Notes under the pieces: model-generated
What the model saw: only the letters and a program-made list of their open reading frames with translations
The model's database searches: none
What the model was told of the DNA's origin: nothing
Part shown: piece by piece, positions 7,262 to 14,357 of the stretch
Numbering within the stretch: the stretch's first letter is position 1
Layout of the letters: each line of letters opens with the position of its first letter
Source: an uncultured Candidatus Saccharibacteria bacterium
GTDB taxonomy: Bacteria; Patescibacteriota; Saccharimonadia; Saccharimonadales; Saccharimonadaceae
Direction: 5' to 3'
DNA length: 32,790 bases
Assembly: GCA_916049555.1 (NCBI GenBank)
Contig: CAJZIB010000001.1
Location: 1 to 32,790 of the forward strand
Program-made: the position numbers and the translations under genes

Positions 7262-7312
7262 ATTATAGCGAATAATCTGTTTTCTTTACAATCTTGAAAT
7301 ATCATGTATAAT
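7262..7312. promoter_or_regulatory. Back-to-back uppP/rpsT promoters with overlapping -35 boxes
   Basis: Reverse strand (uppP): TTGTAA (7286-7291), 18 bp, TATAAT (7262-7267), 6 nt to ATG. Forward strand (rpsT): TTTACA (7285-7290), 16 bp, TATAAT (7307-7312). Five bases of the -35 elements are shared, so two polymerases could not bind at once. Confidence 0.75.
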
Positions 7313-7354
7313 ATGTCAAAAGAATATTATTAAAAATCACAGGGAATTAAATTA

Positions 7355-7711
7355 ATGCCGATTATCAAATCTGCAAAAAAGGCAGCACGCCAAGCAGTCA
7401 AACGCACTGCGCAGAATCAACAAATTAAAAAGTTCATTAAGGCCGCTCTTAAAGCTTTCAAGGCTGAACCAACTCCTGAAAATCTTTCAAAAGCTCAGTC
7501 TGAATATGACAAAGCTGCAAAGAAAGGTCTTTTGAAGAAAAATACCGCTTCTCGCCGCAAAGCAAACTTAGTTAAAATCGCTAAGGCTGCAAAAGCTGAA
7601 GTCAAAGAAGCTCCAAAGACTGTGAAAAAAGCTGTTGCAAAGAAGCCTGCAGCTAAGAAAACTGCTACAAAAAAGGCAACCACTAAAAAAGCAACTGCCA
7701 AGAAAGCTTAA
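7355..7711 (+). CDS. rpsT: Small ribosomal subunit protein bS20 with a Lys/Ala-rich C-terminal tail
   Basis: 118 residues against about 87 for most S20 proteins. The body, starting PIIKSAKKAARQAVKRTAQNQ and including LLKKNTASRRKANLVKIAKAA, is normal S20, a helical protein that binds 16S rRNA early in 30S assembly. From about residue 87 a tail of KKAVAKKPAAKKTATKK type resembles the C-terminal domain of histone H1 or Lys/Ala-rich nucleoid proteins. The leader is about 35 nt with AGGGAA (7341-7346) before the ATG, so unlike its divergent partner it uses a Shine-Dalgarno start. A strong terminator follows directly. Confidence 0.95.
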   Translation: MPIIKSAKKAARQAVKRTAQNQQIKKFIKAALKAFKAEPTPENLSKAQSEYDKAAKKGLLKKNTASRRKANLVKIAKAAKAEVKEAPKTVKKAVAKKPAAKKTATKKATTKKATAKKA

Positions 7712-7720
7712 CTAATCTTT

Positions 7721-7746
7721 AAAATAGGGCCCAGCGCCCTATTTTT
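7721..7746. terminator. Bidirectional terminator between rpsT and holA
   Basis: AAAATAGGGC (7721-7730) pairs with GCCCTATTTT (7736-7745), loop ccagc. It carries a T run for rpsT and an A-tract (T run on the reverse strand) for the convergent gene, whose stop codon (7739-7741) lies inside the stem. Confidence 0.92.
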
Positions 7747-8377
7747 TGTCTGATAATTCAAGCAAAAAAGTTTCCAGCAAAAGCCAAGGCTCTTTCGAAA
7801 AGCTAGTTTGTTTTAGCATCATGTCAATTTCGGCGAGTTTCTTCACAATGCGTTTTTCGCGTTCACCATTTGGTTTGGCCGCCAGTAAATCCACTGCCTT
7901 CTTGGTCCAGGACCCCACTGTTAGGTATGGACTATTATTCTCCTCAGCCTCACGCAGCAGTTTTACCGCCCTCTTTCCGTCGGTCAAGGCAATATCAAAC
8001 ACGCGAAAAGTTAAGAATTTGTCTACCTCTTCAGTAATCTTAAATTCATCAATCTTCACCTGCTGTGGATTTTTCTTCGCTACAGTAGCCAGTTCCTTAT
8101 AGACGGCATTTCTCTTGTCGATCTTCTGTTCTAAAATCACAATCTTGTGTTCAGTCTCAAGATATTTTGGCAGCTCTGCAAATAATTCTTTCTTTGCCCC
8201 CAAATCCTTGATTAAGATTTTTCTTGTTTCAGAAAACAACGTCGTACCCTGGAAAATCGACACCAAATCTGCCTTTTCTAGACTCTCTGCGTCAATTACT
8301 TCATAGTTCTCACCCAAAAAGTCCTTAGCTTTCGACTCGGCTTTTTTGCGATCGTCTCCATCAATCAGATAAATCAT
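7739..8377 (-). CDS. holA: DNA polymerase III delta subunit-like protein (HolA-like)
   Basis: 212 residues from the ATG at 8375-8377. The start MIYLIDGDDRKKAESKAKDF, followed by FSETRKILIKDL, resembles the N-terminal domain of the clamp-loader delta subunit, where the chain looks for a nucleotide-binding fold and wrenches open the beta clamp. EVDKFLTFRVFDIALTDGKRAVKLL and the helical C-terminus resemble the delta lid and collar. It is much shorter than E. coli HolA (about 340), so a domain is reduced. It overlaps mutM by 4 nt (ATGA, 8374-8377), implying translational coupling; a longer in-frame start at 8404 would lie deep in mutM and is unlikely. Similarity is moderate. Confidence 0.7.
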   Translation of the reverse strand: MIYLIDGDDRKKAESKAKDFLGENYEVIDAESLEKADLVSIFQGTTLFSETRKILIKDLGAKKELFAELPKYLETEHKIVILEQKIDKRNAVYKELATVAKKNPQQVKIDEFKITEEVDKFLTFRVFDIALTDGKRAVKLLREAEENNSPYLTVGSWTKKAVDLLAAKPNGEREKRIVKKLAEIDMMLKQTSFSKEPWLLLETFLLELSDKK

Positions 8378-9300
8378 AAAATCTTCTTTTGGCAATGTGG
8401 GCAAAGATGCGTACCGCGACCTGCCACCTTTATTTTAATAATTTCCGTTCCACAGCGGTTGCAAGGCTCTCCTTCTCGGCGAAAAACTTGCGCAAATTTC
8501 TGTAGGTAATCCCCACGTGTACCATCCGCCTTCACATAAGTTGCCATCGTGCTGCCACCAGAATCAATCGACGCCTGCATCACCGATTTTGCCGCCTCCA
8601 ATAAGTCGGAGATCTCTGTTTCACTCAGTGATCCGGTCAATCTTTCTGGATGAATTTTAGCTAAGAACAGCGCCTCGTCCGCGTAAATATTACCAAGCCC
8701 GGCAATCACTGTCTGATCAAGAATAGTCGGTTTTATCTCCGCGTTCTTATGTCTTGCTAGGTTTTTAGAAAACTCCGCCACGCTCATTTGCCATGGCTCT
8801 TTGGCTAGCTTCTTAATAAAACTGTCTTGTATCACCTCGTTAGTCTCTAGAATCTTACAAAACCCAAACTTCCGCTGGTCATTAAAATATAAAGTCCCGT
8901 TCTCGAGGGTGAACGATACGCGAGTCTGCTTATTTGGTAACTCCGAGAAGAAGCTATCCGTCGGGTGGCCGCCCGCAAAACTTTTTTCGTCATAAAGCGA
9001 GGTTTTAAAATCACCAGCCTCAATCATTTCTCGATAATCCTTGCCGGATTCCTCGCCGAAAGCTCGAAAAATAAGCTGTCCGGTCATTCTCAGATGTATC
9101 ATCATCGAAACTCCGTTTGCAAAATCAAAAATCAGCGCCTTTCCAAAACGGCGAATAGCAATAATTTCTTGCCCAAAAATCAACTCCTTCGGGCCGATAA
9201 AAGATTTATCACAAAAAACCTGCACAGTCTGCACGTGTTTTCGCAAAATAAACTGATCTAGTCCCCGGCGAATTGTTTCAACTTCTGGTAACTCTGGCAT
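8374..9300 (-). CDS. mutM: Formamidopyrimidine-DNA glycosylase (Fpg/MutM)
   Basis: 308 residues. The N-terminus PELPEVETIRRGL supplies the catalytic Pro2 and Glu3; MIHLRMTGQLIF and NDQRKFGFCKIL are conserved core segments; GLGNIYADEALF is the helix-two-turn-helix; the C-terminal zinc finger is CNRCGTEIIKIKVAGRGTHLCPHC. The enzyme removes oxidised purines such as 8-oxoguanine and nicks the abasic site. It is about 35 residues longer than most Fpg proteins because of an insertion around residues 83-117 (GEESGKDYREMIEAG onward), in the N-terminal beta domain. TAAAAT at 9307-9312 lies 6 nt before the ATG, so the mutM-holA message should be leaderless. Confidence 0.97.
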   Translation of the reverse strand: MPELPEVETIRRGLDQFILRKHVQTVQVFCDKSFIGPKELIFGQEIIAIRRFGKALIFDFANGVSMMIHLRMTGQLIFRAFGEESGKDYREMIEAGDFKTSLYDEKSFAGGHPTDSFFSELPNKQTRVSFTLENGTLYFNDQRKFGFCKILETNEVIQDSFIKKLAKEPWQMSVAEFSKNLARHKNAEIKPTILDQTVIAGLGNIYADEALFLAKIHPERLTGSLSETEISDLLEAAKSVMQASIDSGGSTMATYVKADGTRGDYLQKFAQVFRREGEPCNRCGTEIIKIKVAGRGTHLCPHCQKKIL

Positions 9301-9306
9301 GGCTCT

Positions 9307-9312
9307 ATTTTA
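9307..9312 (-). promoter_or_regulatory. -10 box of mutM-holA, leaderless spacing
   Basis: TAAAAT on the reverse strand, then 6 nt to the ATG at 9300. The -35 candidate TGGAGA (9330-9335) is weak. Confidence 0.5.
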
Positions 9313-9439
9313 TCCTAAATTCCGCAAACTCTCCACATTAAAAAAGCGCAGGTCTCAGCGCAGATCTATCGGTTAGACAAAACAAAATATGTGCAAACCT
9401 CTTAAACGTGTAAAATCTCAAGAATCATCAAGCTTATGC

Positions 9440-9493
9440 TTGACTATAATTATAAAATATTGTAGAATCGCGGCAACTACGGGGAAGGTCCCC
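9440..9493 (+). promoter_or_regulatory. Promoter and leader hairpin of the 429-residue secreted protein
   Basis: TTGACT (9440-9445), 17-bp spacer, TAGAAT (9463-9468). The leader of about 44 nt holds GGGGA (9481-9485) pairing with TCCCC (9489-9493), then AAAGGAG (9506-9512) before the ATG. The rest of the spacer (9313-9439) shows only a direct repeat gcgcaggtct / gcgcagatct (9346-9355, 9358-9367). Confidence 0.7.
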
Positions 9494-9518
9494 GAGAGTT
9501 CTTTGAAAGGAGTGTAAC

Positions 9519-10808
9519 ATGAAAAAGCAGAATTTGTTACCGTTGGCAACCGTTGTTGCACTTTGCATGAGTGCAACGTCTATCACTGTCCCGCTTGGCG
9601 CGCTCAATTTTGGCGCACAGACGGTTTATGCAGGTGTTGTAAAACGCAGCGCTTCTAGTAAGACTGCCGGCACGACATCCGCCGCAACTACTGACGCATC
9701 TTCGGATGCAAACACCACTAAGCAGGAAACCTCGATCGGCACTGCAGCTTTCAGCGACGGCAAGACCTACACCGAAGTTGATTCGAATGGTCAGGTCGTC
9801 ACTCAGCGTGATTTGCAGGATGGCGCTTCGAAGTATGCCATCCCCACCTTCCATGGAAAGCCCTACTCAAGCGATTTTCATCGCATTGGTGGCGGCTACA
9901 TCGAAGACGAGCTGGTCTTTAATCCGCTCATTAATGGCGATGGGAGCCCCCGCAAGCTTAAGGATCCTGTAATCTATCCCGTGAATGTGTACAAGTCAAG
10001 CGATTGGTTGCTTCCGAATGGCGTCGCAAAGACACCGGGTTATCTCGGCGCAGAGCTTGAATTTGAAACAGCAAGCTTTGATGATAGAGGAACTACGGAT
10101 TTAACCCCTACTCCGGAAACCGCTGCACACCACATGATGAGGTTGATTTATGCGACGAAGTATACCACGGAGAATCATCCTTGGCCTGCAATCAATCCGA
10201 TAACCAATAAACCGCTGTGGGATACCCAGCCGTTTTGGAGAAGCGACAATAGCTTTGATCTGTACGGATACTTGAAGCAGTTCACCCCTGAATATAAAGA
10301 TTGTCGCGGATTTATGCAGGTGGATGGATCTGCACCAAGGAAATACGGAAGTCGAAATACTATGTACGGCAGCGTCTTTGAATACGTACATGGCTACGAC
10401 GATCACTATTATATCAATAATCCGGATGATTATCCGCATGGTCCTGCATTCATGGTACATATGCAGTTGAGTAACTCTGTGGTCTTCCAAAAAGACTATG
10501 ATGGTGCACCAGCTGGATTGATGTTTGGATCAACTTATCCGACAGCGGATGGTAAATGGGCGTATAGCGCCGATGCTCAGGTTCGAATTGAACCCGGCTA
10601 TGAAGGCCAGAAAATCCGCATTACCGGAACAAATGATGCGTATATCAACGAGGGGGTGCTTAAAGGCCTCGAAATGATTATGCATTACTATGTTGAAGAT
10701 CATTCCCTCAACAATGCACTTGGTGGGGAGTATGGTTGGGTAAATATCCCCATCCCCGGCCTTGATGCAGAAAAGGCGAAAGTTGTAGTTTTTAGAGGAA
10801 AGTCCTAA
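9519..10808 (+). CDS. Secreted protein of unknown function, foreign-looking codon use
   Basis: 429 residues. The N-terminus MKKQNLLPLATVVALCMS continues into a hydrophobic stretch ending near FGAQTVYA, a plausible signal peptidase I site at about residue 39. A Ser/Thr/Ala-rich linker (about 42-70) precedes a mature domain rich in Tyr, Asp, Gly and Pro, with runs such as YVHGYDDHYYINNPDDYP and one Cys (YKDCRGF). I recognise no family, catalytic motif, membrane anchor or sorting signal, so it is probably released or held by other means. Expression signals are strong: a good promoter, a hairpin leader and AAAGGAG. Proline is often CCG, CCT or CCC, whereas neighbours use almost only CCA; GCA and GCG are also raised. 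This suggests transfer or a special expression class. A hairpin follows the stop. Confidence 0.85.
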   Translation: MKKQNLLPLATVVALCMSATSITVPLGALNFGAQTVYAGVVKRSASSKTAGTTSAATTDASSDANTTKQETSIGTAAFSDGKTYTEVDSNGQVVTQRDLQDGASKYAIPTFHGKPYSSDFHRIGGGYIEDELVFNPLINGDGSPRKLKDPVIYPVNVYKSSDWLLPNGVAKTPGYLGAELEFETASFDDRGTTDLTPTPETAAHHMMRLIYATKYTTENHPWPAINPITNKPLWDTQPFWRSDNSFDLYGYLKQFTPEYKDCRGFMQVDGSAPRKYGSRNTMYGSVFEYVHGYDDHYYINNPDDYPHGPAFMVHMQLSNSVVFQKDYDGAPAGLMFGSTYPTADGKWAYSADAQVRIEPGYEGQKIRITGTNDAYINEGVLKGLEMIMHYYVEDHSLNNALGGEYGWVNIPIPGLDAEKAKVVVFRGKS

Positions 10809-10851
10809 GTAACTCTGCTGGTATGTGGAGAAGATACCGTGTTTATCTCCT

Positions 10852-10874
10852 GGCGCCTGGTTTTTCCAGGCGCC
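10852..10874 (+). terminator. Hairpin after the 429-residue gene, probable terminator
   Basis: GGCGCCTGG (10852-10860) pairs perfectly with CCAGGCGCC (10866-10874) across a ttttt loop. The following ttcccattt is a poor T run, so termination may be partial. Confidence 0.65.
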
Positions 10875-10881
10875 TTCCCAT

Positions 10882-10910
10882 TTGACCGATTCCGCTTTTG
10901 GCTATATACT
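10882..10910 (+). promoter_or_regulatory. Promoter of the 1101-residue surface protein gene
   Basis: TTGACC (10882-10887), 17-bp spacer, TATACT (10905-10910). The leader is about 23 nt, with no clear Shine-Dalgarno sequence before the ATG at 10940. Confidence 0.55.
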
Positions 10911-10939
10911 TTAACAGAAATATCTAATGGATTTAAAGT

Positions 10940-13900
10940 ATGCATTTCACTCCTCGTATAAAAAAAATCATAGTAGGGTTCTTTCTTGGATTTCTTTTGG
11001 CAATAATTGCTAGTACTTCCAACTCATTTGCAGTAGAGAAACCGGGCGGTAGCTCTGGTGGTCAGGGTGGAAAAATTAACTCTTGTGGTAGTAACCCAGG
11101 GGCAATATGTTATAGTAGCCACAATGATAGTGCAAGTGAGGTCAGTGGTGGAGGTGGCGAATGGGTGAAGATATTTATAAAAACTAAAGAATTCGAGAGT
11201 GTAAAAAATTCTATACCTTATAGCATGCTTCGAGGAAATTATCATATAGATAAAGATACTGACAAACATATTAAATATGGATCTGACCCCAAGGTTATTA
11301 CAGGGTGTGGGGAAGCGGATTATATTTATGTTTTTATTTCGCATACGTATATAAATAACCCAAATTCAAACCCACCCTATCCAGCAAGAATGACAGGATA
11401 TGGTCCAAACAGCTTCTCGAACTTTTGGGAGCACATGGAAAATGGAATAACGGTAGAGCAAAGATATGTAAAACGAGCTGGGGATAATCACGCCGATTAT
11501 AATGAGGCAAAAGACGCCTATTTTAAATATGTAGCGCGCACTGGCCAAGGCGACGATGCGGTAGCTGAGGCAAAATGGAGACAAGGTCAATTCTCCTGGT
11601 TCTGTTCCTGGGATGCAGAGAAGAAGCCTGATTGTGACCCGAACGATCCGACTTGTAATGATAAAATCATCCCGCCAACCCCAACGGCTGGCAGTCTCAA
11701 CTGTGGTCGCGATCTCCCTGGCGTTTCCACTTCGCCATACAAAGGCAATACTGTCGCCGACTCTGGCGTCGTCAATCTCTCCTATACCGGTACCCTAGAT
11801 TTTCGTAACTGGCAAAATACTACAAAGGGGAAGAATTATGTTCTAGCTCGGCCGGGAGACTCAGTCCGTTTCAAACACTCCATGTGTTATACCGCACAAG
11901 CAGTTGGCCGCACTCTGCAGGGTCGCCCAACTCCAGACAAAGAAAATCATTTTCAAATTTATGCAAAACGCAACGGCAGCGAGGATAGTCGTTATCTTTT
12001 CGGTCAGTCCGAGTTGCTCGATGGTAATCAGCGTACTGTCCATGCCCACACTCAGCACCAAATCCGTGGTAACGGTATTATTTCTGCCGACTATGGCTTC
12101 ACTACAGAATCTCCAACTGGCAACCCGACTCCAGATTATCTCTGTAACTCACCGATTTTCATAAACAGTAATAACCGCGGCATCCAGAACGGTTTCCAAA
12201 TTCCAGGCTTCGCGACCGGTGTCACGAACTGTAATTCCGCCAACCGCACCACCAACAATTCTGAAGTCGGCAGCGTGATTTCACAAGGTTTGCGCTACGA
12301 CGATATTCGCACCTGGGTTTCCTACACCACTCAGTTTGTCGGTAGATGTGGCTGTGAACGCGATGAGGCATATGAAAATCATTTCAAACAGACTTCGTAT
12401 GATACTGCCGGCACCTCGAGTGACCCAAGAACCGAATGGGGCCAAAACTACGTCTCTTGTCGTGCTAGTGGTACCTGTAACCATGGTGAAGATACAAGAT
12501 ACAGACCAACCTATACATATGAATTTCCGCTTACCACTGAAAATCGCGGCACCAAAGAAACTGAATCCAAGGTTTATGTCCCATATAACTTCAATACCTA
12601 TGTCACTAGCTTCATCGATGCCGAGGACATCGCTTTCGCTGGCGAGCAGGTTGACATCGGTGGCTCCTACCATATTCTGCCAAGGCAAAACGACGTTGTC
12701 GCTAAAAATGCCTACGCCACCGTCACTTCCAGCAAGGAAACTTTCCGTATTTATGAAATGATTCTCCCAATCTATGCCACTCCAAACACCTTCTCTGGCA
12801 ACGAACGCTCTGCTCAAGACGTCTGTCAGTATTACGGCATTTCCAACTGTAATCTCGTTAATACTATCAATGGGCCAATGAACGCCAGTGGCAACTATAG
12901 TGGTGAGAGTAAAAACACCGGCACCTTCTCTCGCACTATCCCAGACAATGAAGAATATGTTGGCTTTAAATACTGTACTGCCACCTCGATCTGGCCAGCC
13001 TCCTCTCATGTTGGCACCACCAATACAGTTGATGAAAACATCAGTGGTCCAGCCATGAACGGTGGTGACGAAAGCAAATATAACGTCTCTGATCTCTCTT
13101 GTATCACTATCGCCAAGAAGCCAAACTTCCAAGTTTGGGGTGGCGGTATGTACACTAACGGTAGCATCGAAACCTCCGTCAGTAAAAAAGTGCCAGGTAG
13201 CGGCTTCAATCCTTATCCAAATGGCACTGAAAAGATTTTCGGTTCATGGGATGAATATCACGTAATTGCTGGCAGTAATGTTTCCGGCTTTGGCTCTGGG
13301 GCCTCCCTTGGTTATGAAAGAGGCTATCGCTTTGATGTTCCAACTGGTGGCGCCAATCTTAATGATAGTCGCAATAATCTCACCGTCGCAAGCCGCGGCC
13401 GCACTGGTTACTCTGGTGTACCAGGTCTTCCATCAAGCCTCTTAGCCCGCCTCAAGGCAAGATATCGCGATAATATTGAAAAAATCAGTCGCCTCAAAAT
13501 CACCACGCACGACACTGGCTTGCAGAACGCTTATATTAAAGGTGATGTTAATCTCTCGCAAATTAGTCTTCCGGATTATAATCCAAATGCCGCTAGTACA
13601 CTTGGCGTGATGAAAAATAGTCTCTACAAAACTCTTTCCGCCGACGATTCAAAGAATAATACTCTCGTTCTCTATGTTGACGGTACCCTCAATATCGATC
13701 AGAATGTCTGTTATGCCACCTCTGCATACTACTGTGAAGGAATCTCATCCACCATACAAAATAATTATGCTGATATTGCCACAAACTCCATCACTAAGCT
13801 TCCTCAGATCCTCATCTTTGCAAAACAAATCAACGTGTCAGATCAGGTAACTCGTATCGACGCCTGGCTTATTCTCGACGAAGATAATGCACCAAACAAT

Positions 13901-14245
13901 CTCAATACCTGTTCAACCTATGCCGAACCTTCAGCTCTCGTCTGCTCGAAAACTCTCGTCTTTAATGGTCCCGTCTTTGCCAAGAGTCTCACCTTGAGGC
14001 GCACCGGCGGCGCCAACCACGGCGGCGGCATAGCAACTCGTGACAACGCAGGCTCTCGTGAACTTGGCACTTCCTTCAGGCATCTTCCAGGCGATACCTA
14101 TTATTTTACGGCCAATGATGGCTCAGTTGCGCCAGGTGAAATCTTCAATCTCCGTTCAGACGCCTACTACTGGGGTATGGGGCAGGCCCAGCGTTCCGGC
14201 ATTGCGGAAGTTGTTTACCAACGTGAACTTGCACCACGATACTAA
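10940..14245 (+). CDS. Very large secreted, Cys-containing surface protein of unknown function
   Basis: 1101 residues. A signal peptide spans about 1-31 (basic FTPRIKK, a hydrophobic core, then SNSFA before VEKPGG). A Gly/Ser-rich segment follows, then an N-terminal part to about residue 220. A middle section carries many Cys residues, for example FVGRCGCERDEAYENHF and YVSCRASGTCNHGEDTRY, suggesting disulfides. The last third has a passage of the type LVLYVDGTLNIDQNVCY and LPQILIFAKQINVSDQVTRI ... DAWLILDE, which recalls large Saccharibacteria surface proteins and pilus-associated PilX-like or bactofilin-like beta segments; that comparison is from memory. No membrane anchor or sorting motif is visible at the C-terminus (ELAPRY). 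The first 220 codons are A/T-ended (ATA, AGA, GGA) and the rest uses the local CTC/ATC/GCC style, so the gene is a mosaic. Confidence 0.85.
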   Translation: MHFTPRIKKIIVGFFLGFLLAIIASTSNSFAVEKPGGSSGGQGGKINSCGSNPGAICYSSHNDSASEVSGGGGEWVKIFIKTKEFESVKNSIPYSMLRGNYHIDKDTDKHIKYGSDPKVITGCGEADYIYVFISHTYINNPNSNPPYPARMTGYGPNSFSNFWEHMENGITVEQRYVKRAGDNHADYNEAKDAYFKYVARTGQGDDAVAEAKWRQGQFSWFCSWDAEKKPDCDPNDPTCNDKIIPPTPTAGSLNCGRDLPGVSTSPYKGNTVADSGVVNLSYTGTLDFRNWQNTTKGKNYVLARPGDSVRFKHSMCYTAQAVGRTLQGRPTPDKENHFQIYAKRNGSEDSRYLFGQSELLDGNQRTVHAHTQHQIRGNGIISADYGFTTESPTGNPTPDYLCNSPIFINSNNRGIQNGFQIPGFATGVTNCNSANRTTNNSEVGSVISQGLRYDDIRTWVSYTTQFVGRCGCERDEAYENHFKQTSYDTAGTSSDPRTEWGQNYVSCRASGTCNHGEDTRYRPTYTYEFPLTTENRGTKETESKVYVPYNFNTYVTSFIDAEDIAFAGEQVDIGGSYHILPRQNDVVAKNAYATVTSSKETFRIYEMILPIYATPNTFSGNERSAQDVCQYYGISNCNLVNTINGPMNASGNYSGESKNTGTFSRTIPDNEEYVGFKYCTATSIWPASSHVGTTNTVDENISGPAMNGGDESKYNVSDLSCITIAKKPNFQVWGGGMYTNGSIETSVSKKVPGSGFNPYPNGTEKIFGSWDEYHVIAGSNVSGFGSGASLGYERGYRFDVPTGGANLNDSRNNLTVASRGRTGYSGVPGLPSSLLARLKARYRDNIEKISRLKITTHDTGLQNAYIKGDVNLSQISLPDYNPNAASTLGVMKNSLYKTLSADDSKNNTLVLYVDGTLNIDQNVCYATSAYYCEGISSTIQNNYADIATNSITKLPQILIFAKQINVSDQVTRIDAWLILDEDNAPNNLNTCSTYAEPSALVCSKTLVFNGPVFAKSLTLRRTGGANHGGGIATRDNAGSRELGTSFRHLPGDTYYFTANDGSVAPGEIFNLRSDAYYWGMGQAQRSGIAEVVYQRELAPRY

Positions 14246-14249
14246 AACT

Positions 14250-14302
14250 AAAATAGTACCCTTCCTCGTCAATTTTAAAATAAGTAGCCCACTTCCACGT
14301 CA
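14250..14302. repeat. Imperfect duplication in the spacer after the 1101-residue gene
   Basis: Segments 14250-14271 and 14277-14302 share the pattern aaaata.gta.ccc.ttcc.cgtca, with small indels. The first copy begins 5 bases after the stop codon. Confidence 0.6.
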
Positions 14303-14304
14303 GC

Positions 14305-14333
14305 TTGTCAAAACAAAACTCTTATGCTAAATT
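14305..14333 (+). promoter_or_regulatory. Promoter of the degenerate DHH protein gene
   Basis: TTGTCA (14305-14310), 17-bp spacer ending TGc, TAAATT (14328-14333). The leader is short, with AGG about 12 nt before the ATG. Confidence 0.5.
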
Positions 14334-14357
14334 TATATAAAATAGGTCAACACAAAA

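Noticed and set aside
9301..10939. Mobile element carrying the 429-residue gene
   Set aside because: Codon use looks foreign, but there is no transposase, integrase, tRNA-site or flanking repeat to define an element.
12281..13132. 283-codon open frame antisense to the 1101-residue gene
   Set aside because: Shadow of the forward gene, no start signals, and the forward protein has a coherent Cys pattern across it.
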